Under the pieces are notes generated by a model. That model did no database searches and had not been told where the DNA came from. It was given only the letters and a program-made list of their open reading frames with translations. This document shows positions 34,220 to 45,080 of a DNA stretch of 64,000 nt, in pieces (the stretch's first letter is position 1; every line of letters begins with the position of its first letter). Position numbers and translations under genes: made by a program. Source of the DNA: Cyclina sinensis (taxonomy: Eukaryota > Mollusca > Bivalvia > Venerida > Veneridae); contig JAAONU010000002.1 of NCBI GenBank assembly GCA_012932295.1, positions 24,335,770 through 24,399,769 of the forward strand, in the 5' to 3' direction.

Positions 34220-35770
34220 CTAATCAGAGCCTTTAACATCAAAAGTCTTTTTCAAGGCTTCCCTCTTCTGAATCTCCCATTCGAAAAGCCTGAAATTCTT
34301 GTCACCAAGCTCTAACAATAACTGACGCCACATCGTCCAGTTGGACTCTATCAACATGGCACATAGATCTGTAGGCTTCTGATGTATAATATCAATGGCC
34401 AATTTCCCTGCATTTTTGACAAAGCTGTTTTCAGGAAACTCCAAATTGCCTCTTGCATCTACTAATGCCTGCACGCAGTCACATTCTCGGGAAGAGCTGA
34501 ACACATTGTAGATAGGTGTCATAAAAGGCGAGAACGTGATGAGGTTGTAGCTGGCAAGCAGACGAGCTAATCTTCCGTTTCCATCTGAAAATGGGTGCAA
34601 GCTAAGAAAGCCAAACAGGAACAGGCTAGAACATTTGAAGAACAGCTTAAATCGTTCTTCCTCGGGTTCAACCTTTTTTATGTCCACTATCATGCTATTG
34701 ACTTTGTCAACCAAGGTTTGAACAGCAGATTCGGCGTCAGTTTCCGATCGAAACCAGGGGTAGTGATGTATTGTACCTTGGAACTGGGCAAACCTTTCAT
34801 TTGTACTAAACTTTCCAGGGGTCTGTCCTTTTTTCATTACATCTTCCATAAGTATTTCGTGTATCTCGATTATTAAGGCTTCAACGTCTATTAGACCTTT
34901 ACAATCTTCTGCACTTCCTGTGAAACGTTCGGTATCATCTTCATATTCAATAGCTGTGTCGTATCTTGATTTTCGCAGTTCTTCTACAATTTTTCTGTAT
35001 GCTCTATACAAATTTTTGGTTTCAGTTTCACTCTTCGATGGTTTCAGAATATGCTTAGAGCTACCAACTCTTTGGTGAAAGTCCCCGATATCAGACTCAA
35101 TACTGGAATGCGACTCCATTCCAGAAGATTCGCTTGAATGTGGTCTCCTGTGTGGGATGGAATCTGTACTCCTAGACAGATGTCCTTTCATTCCACTGGC
35201 TTCAATCTCTAAATCTAAATCTTTCATGATCCTTTCAGTCTTTCCTTTGTCTTTCACTCCTATGTCTTCTTCTTTCTGGACACTGCAAAGGAATTTAACG
35301 AGGAGATCTCGCAGTACACCTTTTCTTTTCTCTTTTTCAGTAGTCATCTTCAGAGCATTGTAACGCTTTTTGTACTCTACAATATCCTTGATCATCTGCG
35401 AAATTGGTGGGATAGAAGCAACATCTTTATCGATTGTAGCTTCTCGCCATTTTGGCCGCTCCGTTGGTTCAAATGACAGAAATTCCTCAATAAAAACCGA
35501 TGTGAACTTTCCTGAAATTGCATTTAAATTATTTGTTTGTAAGAAGTAAATACATACCGGTAAACGGGCAATCAAATTATTTACAAGAGCTGTACCAGAA
35601 TCAGAATTTGTTACGTTTTAAAATACACAAGAGCTACCCACCCCCATCCGTCCCCAAAAAAGAAACAACAACAAGTGTACTTATATCTTTCTTCTTGTAA
35701 ACATTGTGAATATTGACTAAATCACCTGAAATTCAGACAAACACCTACCTTTTTCGCCTTGTTGAGACAT
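34220..35770 (-). CDS. Fic-domain protein A (putative AMP- or nucleotide-transferase), 437 aa
   Basis: Fic enzymes transfer AMP, or sometimes other phosphate-containing groups, to hydroxyl side chains of target proteins. Two coding exons: 35770-35749 (MSQQGEK, phase 1, donor GTAGGT) and 35511-34220, together 1314 nt. The Fic motif HPFSDGNGRLAR lies at about residues 313-324 and fits HPFx[D/E]GNGRxxR, so the catalytic His and the phosphate-binding loop are intact. The flap region PGKFSTNERFAQFQG lies upstream. Residues 120-165 are a Ser-rich, probably disordered linker. I see no signal peptide or membrane segment, so it is probably cytosolic, unlike the ER enzyme FICD. No clear (S/T)xxxE(G/N) inhibitory motif; TAIEYED near residue 204 is the closest. 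A 5' UTR acceptor at 35796 and a TATA promoter at 41.0 kb probably belong to it. Substrate unknown. Confidence 0.85.
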
Positions 35771-36059
35771 CTTTAATAAAAGCTGATTGGCCCTGGAATA
35801 AATAAAAAAACTATTATTTCACAGAAGCCGGAAGTGACAGGCAAATCATTATATTTATCTTTCTAGGCATAAAGTCATTTCTTTATTTCTGTGGGCACAT
35901 TAAAACATTTTATGATAAGAAGAGTGATATCTCTAGCGAACAAACAATGGTGCAATTTGGACTTATTTCAAAACAGAAATTCTGGTGGCAATGATGAGCG
36001 TCACGTTGTTTTTTCTTTCGCAGTTTACGATGTTTGTTCAGTAGAATAATTGTTCATAT

Positions 36060-36213
36060 TTATTCGGCATCATTGATTGTGGTACTGACGGAGCCATCAA
36101 GACACCTCTTACAACCGGCCGAAAAATAGCATCCATCCAGATGCCCGGCACATTCTTTTAGATGCTCAACACAATCAGCGAGACATTTGCAGATGCCAGG
36201 GCGGCTGTCGCAG
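36060..36213 (-). CDS. Possible small cysteine-rich peptide exon
   Basis: On the minus strand an open frame reads CDSRPGICKCLADC, VEHLKECAGHLDGC and YFSAGCKRC, with eight Cys in 37 residues, ending DAE-TAA at 36060. The stop codon overlaps an AATAAA signal. An 'acatag' acceptor at 36214-36219 gives phase 2. The short exon at 36536-36503 has an ATG (MTDYG) and ends in phase 2 at a strong GTAAGT donor, so joining them would give one 55-residue ORF. The acceptor has a poor pyrimidine tract and there is no signal peptide. It lies inside the 5' intron of Fic A and is missing from duplication copy B. The local sequence is richer in GC than its neighbours. It may be coincidence. Confidence 0.3.
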
Positions 36214-36502
36214 CTATGTAGACGTCAATGTAACCTCCGCAGCTATTCCTACATCACTGAAGTTTTTCTGAAACCCCTATCAGTTAGCGAGTTTCGCAAC
36301 TGTAGCCAGTGAGACTCACGAAGCAGCTATCCTGACGCCTCATTCAGCCAACAGAAAGCCGGCTCTTGCCATTTAGTTATCCAGACAACTGCTGTAGACG
36401 TATGTTTAGTCAGTCAGACGTCAGCCACATATTGACGCCAGATGTTGCAGCACATTTTATTCATGCAAAGTTGAGAATTGTCCAATCTCAAATCTGACTT
36501 AC

Positions 36503-36536
36503 CCATAGTCCGTCATGTGTTGATATCCACTTATCA
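36503..36536 (-). other. Likely 5' exon of the Fic A transcription unit
   Basis: A 34-nt block sits between an acceptor ('ttttttagttccag') and a strong donor (TATGG|GTAAGT). If joined to the Fic exon at 35795 its ATG gives a short upstream ORF that stops before the Fic start, which could damp translation. In copy B the ATG reads ACG. Confidence 0.4.
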
Positions 36537-37445
36537 CTGGAACTAAAAAAGGGACATGGAGAAAATAGAAATGAAATAAGATAAATCAATACTTATCAGC
36601 TATCGAGACCGGGATCATTCGGTTCTTTCCGATTTGATCCGAAATGGTCGTGCAGTTTTTATATAATTCCATATTAGATGTGTTTTAATATTTTTTTCTT
36701 GTCATAAAGACCTTAAATAAGGTATTTTATTGGCATTTAACACTTCAATTTGCGCGGGTTACCATATTTGTCTGAAATACTGCAATAAGAAATGTGTCTT
36801 CATTTATAGATTTCCTAGGTTTAAACTGATTATTCAATTCCATTTATTTTTTAACATTTTGCTAAAGAGAGAAATACATTAATAATTGAAAATAGCAACT
36901 TTCCGCAACGTTGCTCAAAATTTAGTAAACATACTGAAATTTATAAAATTTACTTAGCACTTAAACACTTTCGGGCTCGTAAAAATATTTAATTGTTTTT
37001 CTTTTTCTCTAAAATTATGTCTTTTACAACAAAACACTTTCCATCCTTTCAAAAATGTAAGTTTCTATTTTTCCTCTCTTTTTCTCTTCAAAGTTCAAGA
37101 ATTTCTTTTTCATTTTATAAATATTATTTCTATTGCACGTTGCCTTCTTTCAAAATATACCTTTTTATTTTTGCTGTCCCTGTTTTTCTTCAAAGTTCAA
37201 GAATGACTTTTTTTCTAAAATAATTATTTTTGTCTACATGACACTGAACAAGTAAAGAAGTTAAGAAGACGCTGGTTTTTCATTTTAATTTCTTTCTTTT
37301 GCTCATATAGGTATTTACTCTTTTAATTATTCTTTTTCATAACTTGGGAAATACATTTACTGTCTCTAAAGAAATGTAAAAGGTAAATATCAAATATTAA
37401 TTTAATCAAAATATTCAGAATCTTTCTTTCCCCTTTTCTTTCGTT

Positions 37446-37449
37446 TTTT

Positions 37450-37485
<36 letters not shown>

Positions 37486-37487
37486 TA
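37446..37487. repeat. (TTTC)n microsatellite
   Basis: About ten 'tttc' units within a wider pyrimidine-rich stretch. Confidence 0.95.
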
Positions 37488-38137
37488 TTGTTTTCATGAA
37501 CAGATATGTGAAAAGAATTCGATATGTGGATTCCCTTTTCCTTATTTCATTTATTTCGTTTGATTAATTTCTTATTAATTTTACTTTTACGGCGTGCAAA
37601 ACTATAAAATAGAAAAAGAGGCTATTAACTATGATTTCAAATTAAAACTTGCATTGCTTCCCAGACATCGCAGAAAAGCACTAAATGTATAATTAAAAAC
37701 CTGCTCTGGTGCGATAAATTTCCAGTGCTGTTCAATAAAAAATGGGTTAGATTTGACAAGCTTTGCTTCTTCTCGGAAGTATGGTAAAAGTTTAATAGTT
37801 TTAAACAGGACCAAATTCTGAAGTCGACTTGGAAGAAAAAGTAACATTACTAGAAAGAATATACCTCGGGCTAATTAGATTTACCAGGGCCTTTTCGAAT
37901 TTGTAACTGACAACCATGTTATTAAGTAACATCCATCGCATGTATAAATAATGAGTCTTCCTTATACATTCAATATAAATGATAGAAAGAACACGTATTT
38001 TCAAAGTCATAAAGGACCAAAATGTCAAGAATAAAAAGTATCAAATCATATCCGAGGAAGATAGGAGACTACAGGTCTACAATGTCCTTTCTGATATAAT
38101 AACAAGTAGAACAACTGTTTAGCCTCCTACATAATTA

Positions 38138-39700
38138 TACCCCCCGCGCAACGAAGTTGAAAGGGAGGACCGGAATTAGCTTGTCCGTCTGTCGGCCGTC
38201 CGGCCGTCTGGCCGTCGGGTTTTGTTTGTCCGTGACATAATTAAAAAAAGTATAAAAGATATCAATTTGAAACTTCATAGATAAATAGATCTCATCGAGG
38301 AAAAATGCAGTGCCTTAGATCCATAACTCTCTTTTGCACATATTTTCAGTTACTGCCCTTTGAAATTTTTCATACTTAATTCTTGTTCGGGGCATAACTC
38401 AAAAAGTATTGGAGGTATAAATTTGAAATTTTATAGATAAATAGATCTCACTGAAAAAAAGTGCAGTGCACAAGAAGCATAACTATCTTTTGCATAATAT
38501 AAGAGTAATTGCCCACCGTAATTTTTATACTTAATTTTTGTCCGGAGCATAACTCAAAAACTATTGAAGTTATCAACTTGAAACTTCATAGATAAGTAGA
38601 TTTCATTGAAGAAAAGTGCAATACTAAAGAACACGAACTCTTTTTTTATAATATTTTTGGAATTATTGCCCTTTGAAATTTTTCATACTTAATTCTTGTC
38701 CAGGCCTAAAAAAAGCTATTGAAGGTATCGATTTAAAAGTTCATAGAAAAAACTATTGAATGTATCAGTTTAAAACTTCATAGATACATAGATCTCACTG
38801 AGGAGAAATCCAGTTCCCAGACCCATTACTCTTTTTTATTCCATAATTTTGGAATAATTGCCCTTTGTTATTTTTTATACTTAATTTATGTCCTGGACAT
38901 AACTCAACAAGTATTGGAGGTATCAACTTGAAACTTCATAGATTAATAGAAGTCAGTGAGGAGAAGTGCAGTGCCTAAAAACCAAAACTCTCCTTTGCAT
39001 AATTTTGTAGTGATTGCCCTTTGTTATTGTTCATGCTTAATTTTTGTCAGGGGCATAACTCAAAAACTATTGCAGGTATCACCACTAGCGGATCCAGGGG
39101 GGGGCGCACCCGGCGCACGCCCCCCCTAAAATTCCCGGAGCTTACATGTTCTTTGGTATGGAAACAATAAAATATACTATATTTTCCTATTTTTTCTTCG
39201 CTCGCTTCGCTCGCGTATCTTTATACAACATTGCCTTTTGAGATGTACTCGTACACAACACAGAGTGCACGCAATTTAAACGTTCCCGCCTTCCCTTACT
39301 GTAATAATTCGGCACTATATAACATGATCATGTTGATGCGCCGTAAAACCCATACAAACAAACACATCATTCAGTCAATTAATTTCCTTTGGGTACATTT
39401 ATACGACAACAAATATGGCTGCGCCGTCAAGTCCCAAACGCCCCAAAACCTCGTTATTAGATATTAGAACTATAGGTAACGTATGCCCCTGGATCTGCTA
39501 GTGCAACCTTTAGAGTGATTAAAAGTTACGCCCCCCCTAACCCAAAATCCTGGATCCGCCCCTGATCACCTTGAAACTTCATAGATTCATCGAAAAAATG
39601 TGTAGTGCCCAAGAACCATAACTATTTTTTCTATAATTTTTGGAATTATTGCCCTTTGAATTTTTTTTATATTTTTTGTCCGGGGCGTAAGTAACATGTT
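38138..39700 (+). mobile_element. Bivalve repeat element with tandem units of about 165 bp
   Basis: It starts with 'ttataccccccgcgcaacga', then a GTCC/GGCC-rich head ('tgtccgtctgtcggccgtcc'). Five to six units of about 165 bp follow, each holding 'cttgaaacttcatagat', 'aagtgcagtgc', 'attgccctttg' and 'ggcataactcaaaaa'. A second element is inserted at 39083-39566. It is absent from duplication copy B, so it arrived after the duplication or was lost there. Confidence 0.75.
39083..39566. mobile_element. Inserted TIR element 'cggatccagggg', with target duplication
   Basis: The left end reads 'cactagcggatccagggggg' and the right end 'aaaatcctggatccgcccctg', inverted versions of each other. 'atcac(c)' flanks both sides and occurs once in the sister units ('ggtatcaacttgaaac'), so it is a 5-6 bp target-site duplication. 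A third inverted end ('ctggatctgctagtg' at 39487-39505) lies inside, suggesting a nested or internally duplicated copy. No transposase; mobilised in trans if at all. Confidence 0.75.
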
Positions 39701-39709
39701 CCCATATAT

Positions 39710-40295
39710 CAGTACCATACTGACAAAGCAGCGTGCCAGGCCAGTGGCAGTTCTAGTTTCATATTACATTTAAGCGATAAACGTATCGGTCAGACCGCTA
39801 TCAGTGGTATGAACTAGGGTTGAAAATGAAGTGCTAACAGACTTAAACAGCAAAGACCGTTAAGCCGTAAGTAGAAAAGAAGAGAAACAACAAGAAAATA
39901 ATGATTAAGTGTATTGGTATAACATTATTTACATCTATTAAGTCAGTATTGTATTACAACCGAACAGGTAGCAAATAGTGTTTTTATATGCTCGTTATGT
40001 AGTCTTATACCTACCAGCTACCAAATAAGTTAAAAAGTTTCAAGTCTAATTTTGATATGATGGCATTCCTTGGAAACAGTTTTACGAAGGATTTAGTTTT
40101 TACCCACCAGCCACCTGCTTGGTCCCCTTCTATCGTACGGAGTTAATATTAAAACTTAATTACTTTTGCTATTAAATACTTGATTTGCTGCTTTGTTTGA
40201 TAAATTTTCTGGCTCAACAGGAGTCGCACATGTTCATCAAGCCTTTTTGTTGTTTTCAATCAGCATGCCATAGATAGAACTGCAGTGGTGCGTGC

Positions 40296-40339
<44 letters not shown>

Positions 40340-40850
40340 AAATATAAAACGAAGAGAATAAATGAAAAATCCAAACCTGGTTGAAACTGAATCATATAAT
40401 AATGAGAAACTTGATTTTGTAGCTGTGATTGGAAAGTGCTTATATTGTTATATCTGATCTATTATATGCCATGGCAGATGTCTTCATATACAACGTACTG
40501 TATTCCACGTTCTGATTTTATAACTAAATTGTTTGGGAAAATATAAGGAAACTACTGTAAGGTATATCAAGACAACGTTTTTGATACCCTTTGTAATTGT
40601 GTTACAGTGTGTTCGTTATCAGAAGCATTTTACTCGTCCAACTGTCACGTCGCCAGCAGTAACACTGGTCTATGCAAAACTGGAAGTAATGGCGATTATT
40701 TGTATACTAAATGTTTCCGCGTTTTTTAACGTGTACCCTCTCTAACTTTCAAATACATCTAGTTTTTCACATAATCTTTGCATATATGAGACATTAGTTA
40801 AATTCATTTTTTATCAATTTAAAACATAACAGAAATCCTTAATTTAATGT
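39710..40850. other. No gene seen
   Basis: Apart from an (AG)n run this part has only diverged matches to copy B (for example 40170-40250 with 48055-48130). No coding exon. Confidence 0.45.
40301..40338. repeat. (AG)n microsatellite
   Basis: About 19 uninterrupted 'ag' units. Confidence 0.95.
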
Positions 40851-40867
40851 GAATACAAAATACGTAC

Positions 40868-41005
40868 CTTGTGTCAAGATCAAATCCTTAAAATGACTCT
40901 CAATCTCTCCTTTCTCCAGGGGGTAGAGCAGTGTCAGTCGGCAAACCTCTCCCAATGTCTATCTCCTTACTTATCTGGAAATGATATCTTTTTCCCCTTT
41001 TTATA
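40868..41005 (-). promoter_or_regulatory. TATA promoter and first non-coding exon, unit A
   Basis: On the minus strand TATAAAAA lies at 41005-40998. About 30 bp further the expected start is near 40974. A block without a usable long ORF runs to a strong donor, CAAG|GTACGT, at 40868. This fits a TATA-driven 5' UTR exon for the Fic gene 5 kb downstream. The same arrangement exists in copy B. Confidence 0.5.
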
Positions 41006-41174
41006 GCAAGAACCAACCTCCGCGCTATTACGACTTGTTTAAATTTGAGATACTTAAAAGGCGCTTCCTGCTAGTTGTTTTTCAAGTAGAAAAGGAATTG
41101 AATCATAATGCATTGATAAGAAGAACAGGATATCTAAGAGTAACATGCGTTGCAATTTTGATATCTACATTTTT

Positions 41175-41400
41175 TCTATTTCAGTTTATTTATCGTTGGT
41201 ACCGGTTGCCCATGATTATATTTTAGGTTGTTGGGGATAGTGCAAGATACATAAGCATCACATTTAAAAAAAACACCCATGGTTCTTTTCCATGCTGAGT
41301 GTATAGATGGGACCTCTGTTTACTGTCGCATCTGTAAGACAGTTTGTAACTCGGAAGATGTGAGTGGACCGACCCCAAGACCCCTTGACTGCCAGTACAA
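41175..41400 (+). mobile_element. tRNA-SINE relic, copy A
   Basis: It matches the element at 10830-11085 in reverse: 'tatcgttggtaccggttgcc', 'gcaagatacataagc', 'cacccatggttctttt' and a degraded B-box end 'gaccccaagacccct'. It lies just upstream of the TATA promoter and is shared with copy B, so it predates the duplication. Confidence 0.45.
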
Positions 41401-42940
41401 CACGTTACAACTGGGTCATTTATCCGCTTCAGCATGTCTTGGAACAGATACGTCGCAATATGGATCAGGTTGGTGTGACTTCATTCTTTAGACACTAATT
41501 ATTCGCCATACGACCGAGGTGAAAACATACACATATTAGTGCAGAGTAGAGACCAAAGTGCTTTTTAGGTTTTTCAACGTTAAAATGCAGTCAAATCATA
41601 TCTGCTCTTCGATTATATATTTTACGTCTTATTAGTCTTCACGACGTACATGCTTTTTTCGTGAGAAAAACAACCGGAACTTATATAAACTTGTTGATCA
41701 TACTACTGCGTGTAGCTAGGAAGTATCAGTACAGTGGACTTTTCCGGAATTACTTCCCTGGTCTCTGTGTGTCTCTACTTAAAACATTCCTGTTCACAAT
41801 TACTTATCAAGAAAATTAAATTCTTTGTAATTTGGAGAGAAAAAATCATATTTAAATTCTTTTTACATGTACAGTTGAAAATCAACAGGAACATCTCTGC
41901 TTCTTTTTAATCAGTAAACCTTTCGTACTGATACATGTTTCAAAAATTTTCATCACGTCATAGTAACCAAGGCTTTAAACGCGCACAAAATATGCATATT
42001 ATATATATATCCGTTAGACAAATTCTTATCCTCTATTTAGTTTTCAATATACCTTGGTCCGGCGGTCAATTTTTATTTGAATTTAATCATTGGCGGTATC
42101 AGTTGCTTACATCCCCTAACAGTCAGACAGTCTCAAAAAAAAATGAAGTTAGAGTTTTAGTGACATTTTTTTTTATCTTACTATTGATTAGACTAAAACT
42201 GTTGCCATAGTGAACAAGAAACGCTTAGTTTAAAAACTTTTATTGGTCGTCAAATAATCTCGGGTTTAGAGACATCATTTAGGCAGTATGCTATCTGGTG
42301 TCAAACGTATTGGTCAAACATATGTTTTTGTACATTGATTAATTTAACATTAACTGGCCAGAAGCGGTTACCACTGCAACTGATCTTATTCTAAAATTAA
42401 AACCTTGAAGTGGTTGGTGGATGTTCATAAAACACCGGGCTTTACTTTGAAATAAAACTTTTAGTGTGGAACCAAAAAAAAATCAAGGTGGGAGATTTTA
42501 TGATGTACGAAGTTTGCTATGAAACATTCGATGACTGCTGACGTAGTGAGTACCAACAATGCGTGCGGCTCTTGTGCTTGAATTACATGTTGAAAATACT
42601 ATGTCACTTTATATCTATTTAAAATGAGTAAACTAATTGAGATTTTCTCGATCCTGACAAAACATATCAAAGCCAATAATGAAAAGCACGACAGAAATTG
42701 ATATCTTTTAAGTGTGGTAGTTGCTTTGACCAACATCCCGTTTATTTATTTATTATTTATGCTCAAAACGCATTAAATGTGTCAGTAAGTGGCTTTACAA
42801 GGGACGTCATCAGATTGTTTTCTTTATCAAGATGTTTATCAAGATTTTTTATGCACGCATCGCTATCATCCGTACTCTTCGGCCTTGCTCTGCACAAAAC
42901 CAAGCGTTCCTACTTCAGCAATACTTTCTTCCAATACATC
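41400..42940. other. No gene seen
   Basis: Upstream part of duplication copy A; matches 49660-50420 in scattered blocks. No exon recognised. Confidence 0.45.
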
Positions 42941-42948
42941 CACTGGTT

Positions 42949-43111
42949 TTAATATTTCTTCAAGTAAAAATTTGATTCGAAGCCTTTGTACACTGGTAAC
43001 ACAGACTTGAGCAATTTACTGCGAGACAGTATGATAGGACGGATACTCGGGGATAATACTCGTAGAACGCTAGTCTTGTTATCTCCAGGGCTGAATGCAG
43101 CAGGCATCTGT
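42949..43111 (-). pseudogene. Decayed copy of EGF-gene exon 2
   Basis: After a conserved 'acattctag' acceptor the minus strand reads [14 protein letters not shown], against [14 protein letters not shown] in the real exon 2 (20423 onward). It continues in the same frame through LSRSKLLKS and GFESNFYLKK and then hits TAA at 42949-42951. Beyond the stop, a shifted frame still resembles the next part (VLEESIAEVGT against [11 protein letters not shown]). The flanking DNA also matches: 43040-43200 with 20350-20670, and 43260-43345 with 20705-20790. None of the later exons were found nearby. Confidence 0.75.
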
Positions 43112-44706
43112 CTAGAATGTTTGAATATTTTTTTGTAACGTGGTGGTTATTGTCGCAACGCAGAATGCCATGAAACAAATGTAATGCCAGTTCTACAGAG
43201 TTCTCATTTTTTTAGGGTGGGTGGTGGTGGATGGGGGGGGGGGGGTAAACTGGAGCCTTTATCTCAGTAGCCAGTTTTACTCCCACATTGATTTAGCCAG
43301 ATTCGTTTGTTGTAATGATCATCGAATGCCCATGATTAAAAGGAATCAGTGTCCTATGGACACATCTGTAGTTCTTTCTAACTTACCGGTTGGTTTCCAG
43401 AAGAACGAAAAATATCTTATTTCGTCCCTAAATTGCCCCAGGAAATATAACTATATACTGTTGAATATGGTACATGTAATTGATTGGATTGTGTACGAAC
43501 TATTCTGTAGATAATGCGATTATATCATTTTTGATCTTTGCCTTACTTTTTTCTACGTAAGTATCTTTACATCGTTTTATTTTTTTTCCATTTTGATGGA
43601 AACCCGTTTTTTTTATTTTCATAGCTATTATTTTAAAAGCTGTGCATTTATCGACTTTCTTTGAATCTTCTCTTTTCTTTTTTGAGTGAAAATATACGGC
43701 TGACGGAGACCACAACTTTTTCAGCATTTTTTACTGCAGATTGACAACAGTAAGTAGAGGATTTATGCCAGATAATTATGTTCACTTACTGGTCTAGTAT
43801 GCCTATTCTAGACATTTTAAGAACTATTCTTTTGGATCAATTGCTTCCACCTTTATCTGGTCACAAACATTGAAGCATATAAACATACCACTTCTGTGTG
43901 AATGATTAGGTAAGGACCATAAAATAACTAAATTATAAAACACAGACAAAATTCAAATTTAATAACTACATTTATTACCTAAAAGTTTTATATAAGCAAA
44001 AAAGCATGATGAAACCAGATTTCTCTGTGAGTTATTGCATGCATAAACAAAAGATAACGTACAAAGATGTGTATGCCGTTCAAGCAATTCGATCAGCAGC
44101 TATCCATCAATTGTTCATTCAATCTGGATTAGACCTTTCGGTACAGAAATTAGGCAAACTAGTTCTTTCAACCCTAACAATATACATGTATATACGTGCG
44201 TATGTAAGTTGACAAAATGATAAAGAAAAAACAGTGAACTGCATAATATTGGAAAGCAGTGTAAGTGATAATTGATAAGTGAAACTATTATTGTTACAGG
44301 TACCTCTCACACTAACATTTGAATGCAAAACAATCGCTTCTGTAAGGAATGGGTAATACAAAAAGGCAATTAATACACACTTTCTGAAAAAAAATTAGGT
44401 CTGTATGAAACTTAACACATGTTAAGCATGTTCAAGAATCGCACGCATAAGCAGCAACCTCTAAGTCAGTGGTAAGTCAATGCGGACTTGTTCAACTTAA
44501 AAACACTTCTCTGGTAGAACTATCCATCACCCACATTGTTGAAAAGATTTTTGTTTGAAAGTTTTGGAGTAACACTGTGGAAAATTTGTTAGAAATATTC
44601 AACAAAGCACGCTCCACTCCTCTTTTCTCTAGTCTTACTATACCTTAAGTATCAAGAGTAACAAAGTTATATTTCGAATAAAAATACCGTACAGGGTTCA
44701 TTGCTA

Positions 44707-44746
44707 TATCCCCACCGCTTTTTCGGCGAGGGTATATTAGAATATT
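44707..44746. mobile_element. Short hairpin insertion in copy B
   Basis: 'tatccccaccgctttttcgg' followed by 'cgagggtata' is absent at the matching place in copy A (33890). It looks like the joined ends of a small inverted-repeat element and interrupts the exon-like block. Confidence 0.5.
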
Positions 44747-45080
44747 TTGAGACCACTATTCTTCATATCATAAAGTTCCTAAAAGCAGTGCAAAATCTGT
44801 TTCAGAATGCTTATCTTTTTTATCTGTAAAGCATTTCTCATTATATAGTATACAATTTATGAATTTGTCCCGTTCGTTATAAAAGTCAGAGAAGAAAAAC
44901 TCCTAATATGCCTCGTATATTGTCTAGCTATCAGGATTACACCACTATGTTTATTGTTTTAGCAGTATTTGTTTCTTTTTGTCAGTAAGGTCAATTAACA
45001 TCTGTTGAAAATGAAGACATAAACCTCAAAGCAAAATCATGAAATTCGTTCGAGCCTGTTACTGACAAGATGCAAAGAAG

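Larger units (their letters stand above)
31480..42950. other. Segmental duplication, copy A
   Basis: Many stretches match copy B (43440-50450) in the same order and orientation: 31490 with 43455, 33080 with 43955, 34220-34960 with 45081-45830, 36500 with 45935, 37500-37880 with 47520-47900, 40860-41060 with 49130-49320, and 42640-42730 with 50230-50340. Each copy has private insertions. Boundaries are by eye. Confidence 0.8.

Noticed and set aside
35512..35575. A Fic A start at 35575
   Set aside because: That frame opens with TTG and lies in the intron; the CAG acceptor at 35512-35514 and the ATG exon at 35770 give a better model.
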